DNA from: G965222535 sp965222535
Lineage (GTDB): Bacteria; Pseudomonadota; Gammaproteobacteria; HK1
Assembly: GCA_965222535.1 (NCBI GenBank)
Contig: OZ244957.1
Span: 1,798,001 to 1,862,000, forward strand
Reading direction: 5' to 3'
Length of the DNA stretch: 64,000 nt
Part shown: in pieces, positions 1 through 8,799 of the stretch
How positions within the stretch are numbered: position 1 is the first letter of the stretch
Layout of the letters: each line of letters opens with the position of its first letter
Translations under genes and position numbers: made by a program
Notes under the pieces: generated by a model
Told to the model about the DNA's origin: nothing
The model's input: only the letters and a program-made list of their open reading frames with translations
Database searches by the model: none

Positions 1-449
1 GCTTACAGCGCGCCGGTGCCAGCGCCTGCACCGATGTCACCGGTTTTGGACTCCTCGGTCACTTGCTTGAAATGCTGCCGCTTTCGGCCTCTGACGCGGC
101 GCATGCCACCCTCGGAGTAACCCTCAACCTGAATGCCATCCCACTCATGGAAGGCGCTCTGGAGACTATCAGCAGCGGCATCACCAGTACCTTGCAAGCG
201 CAGAACATGCAGGCTGCACGGCATCTCGAGGCACCTGCCGGAATCGCCCGCGATGGCCGCCACGGGGGGCGCTACGCGCTGCTGTTCGACCCGCAGACGG
301 CCGGCGGTCTGCTGGCCTCTGTGCCCGCTTCCCGGGCAACCGAGTGCCTCAAAGAACTACGCGCCCAAGGATACGGGCAAGCCGCCGTTATCGGCGAGGC
401 AGGCGCACGCAGCAGCACTGCTTTGGTGCGCTTGCGCTTGGATTCCTGA
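1..449 (+). CDS. selD: Selenide, water dikinase (SelD), C-terminal part, cut by the window edge
   Basis: SelD makes selenophosphate from selenide and ATP, the selenium donor for selenocysteine tRNA and selenouridine synthesis. The reading frame is open from base 3, with no start in the window. It begins with the family signature TDVTGFGLLGHLLEM and continues through HGGRYALLFDPQTAGGLL, the conserved C-terminal SelD block, to a TGA at 447-449. About 148 residues are visible, under half of the roughly 345 usual for the family. The catalytic Cys/Sec lies in the missing N-terminal part, so whether SelD is itself a selenoprotein cannot be judged. It lies about 44 kb from selA, selB and tRNA-Sec, which are also in this window. 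Identification is firm. Confidence 0.95.
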   Translation, partial: LQRAGASACTDVTGFGLLGHLLEMLPLSASDAAHATLGVTLNLNAIPLMEGALETISSGITSTLQAQNMQAARHLEAPAGIARDGRHGGRYALLFDPQTAGGLLASVPASRATECLKELRAQGYGQAAVIGEAGARSSTALVRLRLDS

Positions 450-477
450 TGCCTTGCGGTGCAGCGGAATCAGCCGT

Positions 478-552
478 CTATCCGTTGATTGCCATCGGGC
501 CGAGCCCCGGCAGCATGCCGATAAAGGTCCCAATCAGGCACCCGGCGATCAC
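478..552 (-). pseudogene. Short remnant of a TctA-type tricarboxylate transporter permease
   Basis: Read on the minus strand, this stretch gives IAGCLIGTFIGMLPGLGP followed shortly by a stop. The block strongly resembles the glycine-rich N-terminal signature of TctA permeases, which in that family has the form IGCxxGTxxGxLPGLGP. Only about 25 codons are recognisable and no flanking TctA sequence remains, so it is a gene fossil between selD and the malonyl-CoA decarboxylase gene. A chance match is possible but unlikely given the motif. Confidence 0.5.
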
Positions 553-674
553 ATATCCTGCTCTTCGATAGCATTTCTGGTATCAATGCTGCCTACTTGC
601 CAGAGCCTTCACCCGCCCTCGGCCCTGCACGGCGTCGAGTTAAAGTGCCGATCGTAGGGGATACAAACCCTACC

Positions 675-2099
675 CTACAGTAGTTTGCGCACTGCGGTAT
701 CGGCGATGACACGTCCTTGGTTATAAACTTCATGGTTGGCTTCGATTTGCGAAAGGCGGTATAGGTAGTTGACCATCATGCCCGCGGATTGTTCGATACC
801 ATGCATCGAGCAATCGGCGAGCCAATTGATGCGGTGCAGGCTGGCACCGTTGTTGAGGTGGAAATCGGCGACCGGGTCATAAGCGCGCTGGTTACGCTGG
901 GCGCTGATCAGATAATTGGCGCAAAGCCGGCAAAGGATTGGTGCCAGCACCGCCTGCAATGCCATGTCGGCAGCCCAGTTGTCTTCCGCCAACGCCGTTT
1001 GCAGGGGGTTGGCGCTGACCGCTTGTGGATCGGGCTCGCCCAGCATCGCTTGCAGGTTTTGCTGCTCTGCCGCGGTCAGCAATGCAGTGCTTTGATCTTC
1101 CAATTGCTGGTTCAGCCACAGGCGAAACTTTGGGATTGGCGACAGCGTCGAGAAGTGTTTTAGGCGCGGTAGCGAGCGCGCCAGATCATCGACCACCTGC
1201 TTGATCAGAAAGCCGCCAAAGTTGACCCCTTTGAGACCGATCTGACAATTCGATATGGAGTAGAAGACGGCGGTATCGGCCTGCTCGGCATCCAGTAGCG
1301 GTGCGCTTTCATCCAGCAGCTCTTGGATACTGCTGCTGATCCCGCGCGTCAGGGCGACCTGCACAAAGATCAACGGCTCGTCGTGCATGTGGGGGTGAAA
1401 GAAGGCGTACAAGCGGCGATCCGGTGCCAGCCTATTTTTTAAATCGGCCCACGAGCGGATCTGGTGTACCGCCTCATAGGCGATCAGTTTCTCCAACAGC
1501 GCCGCCGGTGTCTCCCAAGTGATGCGGCGCAACTCCAGAAAGCCGACATCAAACCACGATGCAAGCAGGTTGCGCAGCTCTTTGTTCAGCGGCTGCAAGT
1601 TTTTGTTGTGCTTAGCGATGCGCATCAGCTCGGCGCGCAAATCGACTAGGAATTTGATGCCGTTGTCGAGGCTGTTGAATTGCGCCAAGAGTTGGATGCG
1701 CGGCGGGATCAGCGCCTGCCTTAGTGCCGCCTCCGCGAGCTGACGGGCGTCATCATCGTGCGCCTGTTGGAACTGGGCAATCGCCGCCTCGACCGCCGCA
1801 CGGCGTACGCCATAATCGCTGACCATCAGCTCCAGAAAGCGCTTGCGCCCCTTGTAACTGAGGTTCAGGTAGGCCCTGCCTAAATCGGCGGCGTGGGCAC
1901 GCGCCGACACCATCCCGCCACGTGCCTCAAGGCAGGCATCAATGGCTTGCCGCAGGCGCGCCACATCTCTGTCAGAAAGCTCGGTACCGATGGTGTCTGA
2001 CAAGTCGCCCGACGCCTCGAAGGCGAGCGCCCCCCACGCCTGCCGCAGGCGGCTGAAGGTGCGCTGCATGAATCCATCCGAGGCAGTCGTCATCGCCAT
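675..2099 (-). CDS. Malonyl-CoA decarboxylase
   Basis: This enzyme converts malonyl-CoA to acetyl-CoA and CO2. The 474-residue protein has the usual bacterial length. The N-terminal helical region is followed by the catalytic C-terminal domain with family blocks FYSISNCQIGLKGVNFGGFL, RLKHFSTLSPIPKF, and near the end HLNNGASLHRINWLADCSMH followed by MVNYLY. The His and Ser of the SPIP/HLNNGA blocks belong to the acetyltransferase-like active site. It is the last gene of a minus-strand group with an enoyl-CoA hydratase and, inserted between them, an FRG-TPR protein whose stop is 37 bp upstream of this start. The context suggests acyl-CoA or malonate metabolism. Two closely spaced ATGs (2099 and 2093) are possible starts. 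Confidence 0.93.
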   Translation of the reverse strand: MAMTTASDGFMQRTFSRLRQAWGALAFEASGDLSDTIGTELSDRDVARLRQAIDACLEARGGMVSARAHAADLGRAYLNLSYKGRKRFLELMVSDYGVRRAAVEAAIAQFQQAHDDDARQLAEAALRQALIPPRIQLLAQFNSLDNGIKFLVDLRAELMRIAKHNKNLQPLNKELRNLLASWFDVGFLELRRITWETPAALLEKLIAYEAVHQIRSWADLKNRLAPDRRLYAFFHPHMHDEPLIFVQVALTRGISSSIQELLDESAPLLDAEQADTAVFYSISNCQIGLKGVNFGGFLIKQVVDDLARSLPRLKHFSTLSPIPKFRLWLNQQLEDQSTALLTAAEQQNLQAMLGEPDPQAVSANPLQTALAEDNWAADMALQAVLAPILCRLCANYLISAQRNQRAYDPVADFHLNNGASLHRINWLADCSMHGIEQSAGMMVNYLYRLSQIEANHEVYNQGRVIADTAVRKLL

Positions 2100-2136
2100 A
2101 GCTAGGGCCTAGATGCCCGCGCATCAAACGCAGGGC

Positions 2137-4746
2137 TCATTTGGGGGGCTTCGGGTTTTGTTGCGGTTCTTCCAAGGCAGCGGCGGTGGCGCGGTCGGCT
2201 GCTGCTGCTTGGGTCTTCCCCAGCGCATCGTATACAGACGCGCGCGAACGATAAAGAACAGCATTATTTGGCTCGAGCGCTATCGCTTTGTCAAGATCGG
2301 CGATGGCGGCCTGATGCTGGCCTAGTTGGGTTTTCGCAACACCGCGATTGCAATAGATCGCAGCATGATCTGGATTGCGTGCTATGGCCGCGTCAAAATC
2401 GGCGATGGCTTCCTGATACTGGCCTAGTTGATATTTCGCAAGACCGCGATTGTTATAGCTCGCAGCATCATTTGGATGGAGCGTTATCGCCTTGTCAAGA
2501 TCCGCTAGGGCGGCCTGATGCAGGCCAAGTTGATATTTCGCAGCACCTCGCTGGGCATAAAACCCAGCATTATCGGGATCGCACGCTATCGCCTTGTCAA
2601 AATCGGCGATAGCTGCGGAATACTGTTTTAGTTGAGTCTTCGCAACACCTCGGGTGCTATAGCTCTCAGCCTTATCGGGATCGCGCGTTATCGCCTTGTC
2701 AAAATCGGCGATAGCTGCGGAATACTGTTTTAGTTGAGTCTTCGCAACACCTCGGGTGCTATAGCTCTCAGCCTTATCGGGATCGCGCGTTATCGCCTTG
2801 TCAAGATCCGCTATGGCAGCCTGATATTGCGCTAGCTCGAATTTCACAGCACCGCGATTGTGATAGTTCGCAGCCTTATCGGGATCGAGCGTTATCGCCT
2901 CGTCAAGATCGGCGATGGCAGCCTGATGCTGGTCGAGCTTATTTTTCGCAAAACCGCGATTTTCATAAAGCACAGCCTTATCGGGATCGCGCGTTATCGC
3001 CTCGTCATAATCGGCGATGGCGGCCTGATGGTTGCCTAGTTCACTTTTCGCAAAACCGCGACTGTTATAGGACTTAGCACGGTTGGGATCGAGCGCTATC
3101 GCCATGTCAAGATCCGCTATGGCTTCCTGATGCTCGCCTAGCTGAATTTTCGCCAAACCGCGATTTTCATAAAGCACAGCATCATCGGGATCGCGCGTTA
3201 TCGCCTCGTCATAATCAGCGATGGCTTCCTGATGCTGACCGAGCTTATTTTTCGCAAAACCGCGACTGCTATAGAGCACAGCCTTATCGGGATCGTGCGT
3301 TATCGCCTCGTCAAGATCGGCGATGGCGGCCTGATGGTTGCCTAGTCGGATTTTCGCACCGCCGCGATTTTCATAAAGCACAGCCTTATCGGGATCGCGC
3401 GTTATCGCCTCGTCAAGATCGGCGATGGCGGCCTGATGCTGGTCGAGCTTATTTTTCGCAAAACCGCGATTTCCATAAAACACAGCCTTATCGGGATCGC
3501 GCGTTATCGCCTCGTCAAGATCGGCGATGGCGGCCTGATGCTGGCCGAGCTGATTTTTCGCAAAACCGCGATTTCCATAAAGCACAGCACTATCGGGATC
3601 GCGCGTTATCGCCTCGTCAAGATCGGCGATGGCGGCCTGATGGTTGCCTAGTCGGATTTTCGCAAAACCGCGACTGTTATAGAACGTAGCATGGGTGGGA
3701 TCGCGCGTTATCGCCTTGTTAAGATCGTCGATGGCGGCCTGATGCTGGTCAAGCTGATTTTTCGCAAAACTGCGATTTCCATAAAGCACAGCACTATTTG
3801 GATCGATCGCTATCGCCTTGTCAAAATCGGTGAGGGCTGCTTCATAGCTGCCTTGTTGTAGATTTCTGATTCCTTGGCGGTTATACGAATCCACTGATCG
3901 CGCAGCAGTCACTTTGTGCCACATGGCATAACCATGGCGGTCGGGGAACAGTTTTGCGGCTTCGATCCCAAAACACTGCGCCAACTGTTGCAATATAGGT
4001 TTCTTGTACTGATGATCAATCAGTACGCTTATCCCTGCACTCCTCAGTTCTTTTGGTGCTTCCGGCCAGCCAAACACAAAAACCGAATCCTGCGCTTTGG
4101 TTCTTTCGGTTAAATGCTGGCTGCGCCACATATTCCACTTCGGTGCATTCTCTAGAAGCCAGTCACCGCGGCCCGGTTCTTTTGGCCCGAGGCGCAGGCA
4201 GTGCTCCAAGTCCATCTTGCCGGCCAGCGCATCTGCGCTGACGTCATTAAACGCTAGGCCAGTGCTATCGAGGGCATGTACGAAGCCATGTTGCGCTTTA
4301 CCTTTAGGTTTGTGCCCCGTACTTTCACCGCCTTCAGCGCCTTCAGCGCAGGCGAACCACAAGGCCACCAGTGGGTTGCGGCTGAAGTCAATCAGCATCG
4401 TGCGGGCGTGGTTGTGCTGCAAGTCGGCCATCAGTTCCAAGTCGCTGAGCGGTGGCCTGCCTTCCAGTAAATTAAAGCGCCGCTCCTTGGCACCGCTTAT
4501 CATGGCTTCGATCTTCCCCTTGTAAGCAGTCGGATTTGGTAGGGTAATGCTGCTCGGATCGCCCTCTTCTTCTTTACTTTCTCTGAAGAGCGAAGAGGTC
4601 AGTGCATAATCACAGCACGACAAGCCGCGATAGATATAAGGCCCTTGGTAATCACCAAGCGGCAACCCTCCTACCCAGGCGATGAACTCCGCAACCGTGG
4701 TTATCTTCGGTATCGGTTGCGGTTTTTGCGCGGTGTCATTTGCCAT
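2137..4746 (-). CDS. FRG-domain protein with a long TPR array
   Basis: The 869-residue protein has an N-terminal FRG domain at about residues 25-240, with YIYRGLS near residue 40 and the conserved block DLQHNHARTMLIDFSRNP followed by LVALWFACAEG. After a short linker come about 16-17 tetratricopeptide repeats of 34 residues (about 285-855) with the pattern AxxYxNRGxAKxxLxxHQAAIADLDxAIxxDPD. There is no signal peptide or membrane segment. TPR arrays bind protein partners. FRG domains occur in uncharacterised bacterial proteins, some phage- or defence-linked, so no precise function can be given. The start at 4746 is preferred over 4788 because GAGGTG lies 6 nt upstream and it avoids overlap with the enoyl-CoA hydratase gene. 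Several repeats are nearly identical in DNA. Confidence 0.88.
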   Translation of the reverse strand: MANDTAQKPQPIPKITTVAEFIAWVGGLPLGDYQGPYIYRGLSCCDYALTSSLFRESKEEEGDPSSITLPNPTAYKGKIEAMISGAKERRFNLLEGRPPLSDLELMADLQHNHARTMLIDFSRNPLVALWFACAEGAEGGESTGHKPKGKAQHGFVHALDSTGLAFNDVSADALAGKMDLEHCLRLGPKEPGRGDWLLENAPKWNMWRSQHLTERTKAQDSVFVFGWPEAPKELRSAGISVLIDHQYKKPILQQLAQCFGIEAAKLFPDRHGYAMWHKVTAARSVDSYNRQGIRNLQQGSYEAALTDFDKAIAIDPNSAVLYGNRSFAKNQLDQHQAAIDDLNKAITRDPTHATFYNSRGFAKIRLGNHQAAIADLDEAITRDPDSAVLYGNRGFAKNQLGQHQAAIADLDEAITRDPDKAVFYGNRGFAKNKLDQHQAAIADLDEAITRDPDKAVLYENRGGAKIRLGNHQAAIADLDEAITHDPDKAVLYSSRGFAKNKLGQHQEAIADYDEAITRDPDDAVLYENRGLAKIQLGEHQEAIADLDMAIALDPNRAKSYNSRGFAKSELGNHQAAIADYDEAITRDPDKAVLYENRGFAKNKLDQHQAAIADLDEAITLDPDKAANYHNRGAVKFELAQYQAAIADLDKAITRDPDKAESYSTRGVAKTQLKQYSAAIADFDKAITRDPDKAESYSTRGVAKTQLKQYSAAIADFDKAIACDPDNAGFYAQRGAAKYQLGLHQAALADLDKAITLHPNDAASYNNRGLAKYQLGQYQEAIADFDAAIARNPDHAAIYCNRGVAKTQLGQHQAAIADLDKAIALEPNNAVLYRSRASVYDALGKTQAAAADRATAAALEEPQQNPKPPK
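2200..3890 (-). repeat. 102-bp tandem DNA repeats encoding the TPR units
   Basis: The TPR-coding region consists of 102-bp units (34 codons). Many neighbouring units differ at only a few bases. Two are identical over about 116 bp: 2587-2702 matches 2689-2804 exactly. This indicates recent duplication by unequal recombination or slippage rather than old TPR divergence, and suggests the repeat number varies between strains. Confidence 0.85.
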
Positions 4747-4772
4747 GTTGTTCACCTCAGCCCGGGCGGCCA

Positions 4773-5546
4773 TCAGCGATGGCGCCACGCAGGGGGGCGC
4801 TTTTCGATGAAGGCGGCCATGCCTTCGCTTTGGTCTTCGCTCGCAAAAGCGGTGCTGAACAGGTTGCGCTCAAAGCAAAGACCGGCGGTGAGGCCGCTGT
4901 CGTCAGCGTGGTTGATCGCCTGCTTGATCATGCGTACGGCTGTTCTGGGCATGGCGGCGATGGTCTTGGCTAACGCTAAGGCCTCCGCCGGCAACTGTGC
5001 GGCGGGTACGATGCGGCTGACCAGCCCGGCGCGCTCGGCTTCGTCGGCGTGCATCAGGCGTCCGGTGAGGCACAGGTCCATCGCTTTCGCTTTACCCACC
5101 AGGCGCGGCAGGCGTTGCGTAGCGCCAAGCCCCGGCAACACGCCGAGGTTTATCTCCGGCTGACCAAAGCGCGCGCTGTCGCTGGCGATGATCACATCAC
5201 AGGCCAGTGCCAGCTCACAGCCGCCGCCCAAGGCATAGCCGCTGACCGCGGCGATCAACGGGCAGCGGCAGGATTCAAGCAAAGACCAACCGCCAAAGTG
5301 ATCAGCGGCGTACATGTCGATGGCGCTTTTGGCTGCCATCTCGCTGATGTCGGCACCCGCGGCAAAGGCTTTGTCGTTGCCAGTGATGACGATCGCGCCG
5401 ATTTCCGGGTTAGCGTCAAAGGTTTTGATCGCCTCCCCCAATTCTTCTATCAGGGCACGGCTTAGCGCATTTAGCACCTTGGGGCGATTGAGCGTAATGA
5501 TGCCAACGCGATCGTCGCAGTGGGTCAGGATGTTGGCATAGGGCAT
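4773..5546 (-). CDS. Enoyl-CoA hydratase (crotonase family)
   Basis: This enzyme hydrates 2-enoyl-CoA to 3-hydroxyacyl-CoA in beta-oxidation or related acyl-CoA breakdown. At 257 residues it has the normal length. The oxyanion-hole region is AFAAGADISEM, and the catalytic block GGGCELALACDVIIASD is followed by FGQPEINLGVLPGLGATQRL, which carries both glutamates (in GCELA and QPEIN) expected of true hydratases. The start at 5546 has GGAGAA upstream at suitable spacing. It heads a minus-strand group: FRG-TPR gene (26 bp gap) and malonyl-CoA decarboxylase. It resembles PaaF/short-chain ECH, but the exact substrate cannot be read from sequence. Confidence 0.93.
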   Translation of the reverse strand: MPYANILTHCDDRVGIITLNRPKVLNALSRALIEELGEAIKTFDANPEIGAIVITGNDKAFAAGADISEMAAKSAIDMYAADHFGGWSLLESCRCPLIAAVSGYALGGGCELALACDVIIASDSARFGQPEINLGVLPGLGATQRLPRLVGKAKAMDLCLTGRLMHADEAERAGLVSRIVPAAQLPAEALALAKTIAAMPRTAVRMIKQAINHADDSGLTAGLCFERNLFSTAFASEDQSEGMAAFIEKRPPAWRHR

Positions 5547-5699
5547 GGGTTGTTCTCCAAGCGATGGGGGGGGTGTAACAACGGCGCGATCATCAACCAG
5601 CGCGGCGCAAAACGCTCTATACTCATGTTACTTGAAGATGCCGGAAAGGGCTATTTTTCATGGGTTAGCCCACAGCAGACATTATCTGTCTGGTGTTGA

Positions 5700-5778
5700 A
5701 GCTCCTGTACGTTGTATGTAATCATGTCTCTTCCCCCAAACCCGCCATCCCGTTGCCATTTTTCGAGGTGCCCATAGG
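5700..5778 (+). repeat. Interspersed hairpin repeat, right-hand half
   Basis: This is one copy of a dispersed repeat that recurs through the window. The visible part runs from a degraded centre through CCCCCAAACCCGCCATCCCG to the terminal TTTTTCGAGGTGCCC. The left hairpin is not recognisable. It ends about 10 bp before the GST start codon, so it supplies that gene's upstream region. Confidence 0.7.
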
Positions 5779-5788
5779 ATTCTAAGAG

Positions 5789-6445
5789 ATGCAACAAAAA
5801 CGATTGATTATCGGTAATAAAAATTACTCGTCGTGGTCATTTCGGGCGTGGTTAATGCTGTCCAAGCTCAAAATTGCGTTTGAGGAAGTGACTATACCGC
5901 TTCGTACCGATCGCTCTTTGGACAAAATACGGCACTATTCAGCGGCGGGCAAGGTACCGGTTTATCTGGATGGTGGGACAACCATCTGGGATTCATTGGC
6001 TATTGCGGAGTATCTTGCGGAGCACTACCCCCAACTATGGCCGGGTGATGTCAGGCGACGAGCGCATGCGCGTTCGATTAGCGCTGAGATGCACGCCGGT
6101 TTTGCTTCTTTACGTAAAGCCATGCCGATGAATTGTCGCGCTGTCGGACGCAAGGTAGCGCAAACGGCGGCAGTAGCAAAAGATATTCGGCGGATCCAGG
6201 CGATCTGGGGCGATTGCAGAGCTAACAATACTGAAGAAGGGAAGTGGCTGTTTGGTTCTTTTGGTATAGCAGATGCAATGTATGCACCGATTGTATCTAG
6301 GTTTCACACCTATAACGTAGCCGCTGATTCAAGCACTGCTGAATACATGAATACGGTACTGGAAGATAGATTAGTACAGCGGTGGTATGCTGCCGCTAGG
6401 CATGAACAGGAAGTGATTGAAGCAGTAGAAGTCGGCCTAGTCTGA
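5789..6445 (+). CDS. Glutathione S-transferase family protein
   Basis: The 218-residue protein has the GST layout. The N-terminal thioredoxin-fold domain (1-80) starts with GNKNYSSWSFRAWLMLSKL, matching a common proteobacterial GST subgroup in which the serine after NYS is the likely glutathione-activating residue. It includes the conserved cis-proline region GKVPVYLDGG and the DSLAIAEYLAEHYP helix. A helical C-terminal domain follows, with LFGSFGIADAMYAPIVSRF (N-capping-box motif). It is probably a cytosolic conjugation or detoxification enzyme with unknown substrate. It stands alone on the plus strand and is preceded directly by an interspersed repeat, with only a weak ribosome binding site. 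Confidence 0.87.
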   Translation: MQQKRLIIGNKNYSSWSFRAWLMLSKLKIAFEEVTIPLRTDRSLDKIRHYSAAGKVPVYLDGGTTIWDSLAIAEYLAEHYPQLWPGDVRRRAHARSISAEMHAGFASLRKAMPMNCRAVGRKVAQTAAVAKDIRRIQAIWGDCRANNTEEGKWLFGSFGIADAMYAPIVSRFHTYNVAADSSTAEYMNTVLEDRLVQRWYAAARHEQEVIEAVEVGLV

Positions 6446-6582
6446 ACTCTCCTGACCTGCCAAGCACCACCCGAAGCCCTTCCAGAGCGCTGCCCACCAC
6501 AAGTATATACTGAGGAGCCGCCGCTGGCGCTTTTATGCCGCGCCTGCCGTTTATTGCGCTGACGCCACCCAAGAAGGAATCC

Positions 6583-7611
6583 ATGAAACAGTTTAATCAA
6601 GTCGCCATCGTTGGCGCAACCGGTGCCGTAGGGCAGGAACTGCTGCGCCTGATCGAAGAGCGCGGTTTCAAATTCGGCGCGCTGCGCTTGCTGGCGAGTG
6701 CGCGCTCGGCGGGGAAGCGCATCGCTTTTAGGGGCAAGGAGCGGCTTGTCAGCGCGCTCGGTGAGGACAGCTTTGATGGGGTCGATCTGGCGTTTTTCTC
6801 GGCTGGCGGCAGTATCAGCCTGAAATACGCGCCGCTTGCCGCCGCCAAGGGGGTGACCGTGATTGATAATTCATCGGCCTTTAGGATGCACCCTGAGGTG
6901 CCGCTGGTGGTGCCTGAGGTCAATCCGACGGCGCTCAATGGGCGCGGCAATGCGCCGCAGCGCTTGATCGCCAATCCCAACTGCTCAACCATCATCATGG
7001 CCTTGCCGCTATGGCCTTTGCATCAGGCTTTCGGCATCGAGCGCGTCGTCGTCGCTACCTATCAGGCGGCGAGTGGTGCCGGCGCGCAGGCGATGCATGA
7101 GTTGGAGCAGCAAGCACGCGACTGGACGAACAACACCCCGCTGACCCAGACGATTTTTGGCAGGCCCTATTTGTGGAACCTGTTCAGCCATGATTCGACC
7201 ATTGATCCCGCCACTGGCTATAACGCCGAAGAGATCAAAATGCAGTGCGAGACGCGCAAAATATTTGCCGATGAGGGATTGCGCATTTCCGCCACCTGCG
7301 TGCGCGTGCCGGTGCTGCGCTCCCATTCAATGGCGATTAATCTGACCTTCAAGCGCGCTGCCAGCGAAGCCGAAGTACGCGCTGTGTTGGCGACCGCGCC
7401 GGGGCTGCGCTGCGTTGATGATCGCAGCGCCAACCAGCATCCAGAGCCGCGCCTCGCTTCGGGCCAGGACGCGGTGCTGGTGGGACGGGTGCGCTGTGAC
7501 GCCGGTCAGGCCGCCGGCAGTGGCGTCGAGCTGTTTGTCGCAGGCGACCAATTGCGCAAAGGTGCCGCGCTCAACGCCATCCAGATTGCCGAATTAATGC
7601 TGGCGTCGTGA
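6583..7611 (+). CDS. asd: Aspartate-semialdehyde dehydrogenase
   Basis: Asd reduces aspartyl phosphate to aspartate semialdehyde with NADPH, the branch point to lysine/diaminopimelate, threonine and methionine. The start at 6583 (342 residues) is chosen because AAGGA lies just upstream and the protein then begins with the Rossmann motif VAIVGATGAVGQELL. An earlier in-frame ATG at 6535 would add 16 residues that do not fit the family. The active-site cysteine is Cys134 in IANPNCSTIIM, and VVPEVNP and the downstream GAGAQAMHELE block are also present. The gene is solitary and convergent with the DUF2007 gene. Confidence 0.95.
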   Translation: MKQFNQVAIVGATGAVGQELLRLIEERGFKFGALRLLASARSAGKRIAFRGKERLVSALGEDSFDGVDLAFFSAGGSISLKYAPLAAAKGVTVIDNSSAFRMHPEVPLVVPEVNPTALNGRGNAPQRLIANPNCSTIIMALPLWPLHQAFGIERVVVATYQAASGAGAQAMHELEQQARDWTNNTPLTQTIFGRPYLWNLFSHDSTIDPATGYNAEEIKMQCETRKIFADEGLRISATCVRVPVLRSHSMAINLTFKRAASEAEVRAVLATAPGLRCVDDRSANQHPEPRLASGQDAVLVGRVRCDAGQAAGSGVELFVAGDQLRKGAALNAIQIAELMLAS

Positions 7612-7660
7612 AACAGCCGCGCAGTTGCTGGCAGCCCGCCCGCTCGCTGCCGCGCCGCGC

Positions 7661-7972
7661 TCACGGCTTTTCTGCGCCGCAATTCCAGCAGGCCGTGAAT
7701 TGACCGGGGTGCTGCTCGTTACAGTGGTGGCAAGCCCAGTTTGCTGATGGCGATCCAGTGTTATGCAGCAGCGCTTCAAGCAACGCCTGCGCCGACTCGC
7801 TGTCGCGCGCATCCACGAGCCACAGTTCCACCCAGCATTCATTCGGCGGCAGCTCCCCCGCCGCGCCGCTTAAAAAGGCATTGCGCTGCATGCAAGCAAT
7901 GCCTTTGCTGGTCAGCACCGCGTGCAAATAGCCAGCCAGCACCACATCATCGCTGTGGTATATTTTTTTCAC
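7661..7972 (-). CDS. DUF2007-type small protein with zinc ribbon
   Basis: The 103-residue protein starts with MKKIYHSDDVVLAGYLHAVL, typical of DUF2007 (putative signal-transducing proteins) in which a residue pattern resembling regulatory GlnB-like folds is followed by a short linker. The C-terminus carries two CxxC pairs (CHHC and CWNC), a likely zinc ribbon. No catalytic function is known for the family. It is the last gene of a minus-strand group after the PhyH-like and hotdog genes, with 59 bp to its upstream neighbour, and may be co-transcribed. Confidence 0.8.
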   Translation of the reverse strand: MKKIYHSDDVVLAGYLHAVLTSKGIACMQRNAFLSGAAGELPPNECWVELWLVDARDSESAQALLEALLHNTGSPSANWACHHCNEQHPGQFTACWNCGAEKP

Positions 7973-8031
7973 CAGAAGGGGTGGTTGAAAGCGGTCAGCG
8001 GCGTGGCGCTTGAACGCTTAAAATCAAAATT

Positions 8032-8796
8032 TTAGGCCAGTAGAACAGAAGGGTAGTGCGCCGAGCGGGTACCGGCGATCGGCGGATTGGTTTGCGCATG
8101 GTAGGTATAGACCAGCGACAGTTTGATGGCGTCGCTGCGATTATTGCCCGCGGCATGGAATAAACGGCAATGGAAAAGCAGCGTATCACCGGGTGAAAGC
8201 TCAATACAGATAGCTGATCGGATGAGCGCCTGGTTGTGCGCCAGCTCAGGGCGCAGGAACAAATAGCGATCGAGACGGCCACGTTCCAAATCCAGTTGAT
8301 GGCTGCCGGGAATCACCGACAGCGCGCCATTTTGCTGATTCTCGGTGCCGAGCGCGAGCCACACGGATATAAGCTCGGGCGCATCAAACGACCAATAGCG
8401 GATATCCTGGTGCCAGTCGGTCATGCTGCTGTGGCCGGGGTGTTTTGTCATTACGCAGTTATGGTGGCACTGTGATAGCGCAACCGACCCCAGTAATTGC
8501 TTTAAGATGGCGAGCACCGATGGATTCCGTGCCCACGCGCGGAAACTCTGATCGCGTGAATAGGCGTACAGCAAGCGGCGCGGCGTGTTACCGCCAACCG
8601 CTTTGCGGCTGCGGGGCCCTCCGGGATAGCCAACATCGCTCTCGTACTCCACCGGCCCCTGGAGCGGATCGAGCGCCGCGGCAGCGCTGGCGCGCAGCGC
8701 CTGTTGCAAAGCTGCATCGGCAAGCCGCGGCACGACGAGGAAGCCATCGCGCAAAAAGCGCACGGTATCAGGCACTTGCGCCGCAGTCTTAGGCAT
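8032..8796 (-). CDS. Phytanoyl-CoA dioxygenase (PhyH)-family oxygenase
   Basis: The 254-residue protein belongs to the Fe(II)/2-oxoglutarate-dependent PhyH family. Iron ligands are visible as the HxD of DWHQDIRYW and the distal histidine in LLFHCRLFHAAGNNRSD, followed by the arginine region that binds 2-oxoglutarate. GALSVIPGSHQLD is also characteristic. Such enzymes hydroxylate small molecules, and the substrate here is unknown. The start is 3 bp downstream of the hotdog gene stop, indicating an operon with a possible acyl-CoA thioesterase and a DUF2007 protein. The pairing suggests modification of an acyl compound, which is inference only. Confidence 0.87.
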   Translation of the reverse strand: MPKTAAQVPDTVRFLRDGFLVVPRLADAALQQALRASAAAALDPLQGPVEYESDVGYPGGPRSRKAVGGNTPRRLLYAYSRDQSFRAWARNPSVLAILKQLLGSVALSQCHHNCVMTKHPGHSSMTDWHQDIRYWSFDAPELISVWLALGTENQQNGALSVIPGSHQLDLERGRLDRYLFLRPELAHNQALIRSAICIELSPGDTLLFHCRLFHAAGNNRSDAIKLSLVYTYHAQTNPPIAGTRSAHYPSVLLA

Positions 8797-8799
8797 CCG

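Noticed and set aside
2200..3890. Regularly spaced repeats that could suggest a CRISPR array or satellite DNA
   Set aside because: The 102-bp period equals 34 codons and the frame is continuous; the units are TPR-coding sequence.
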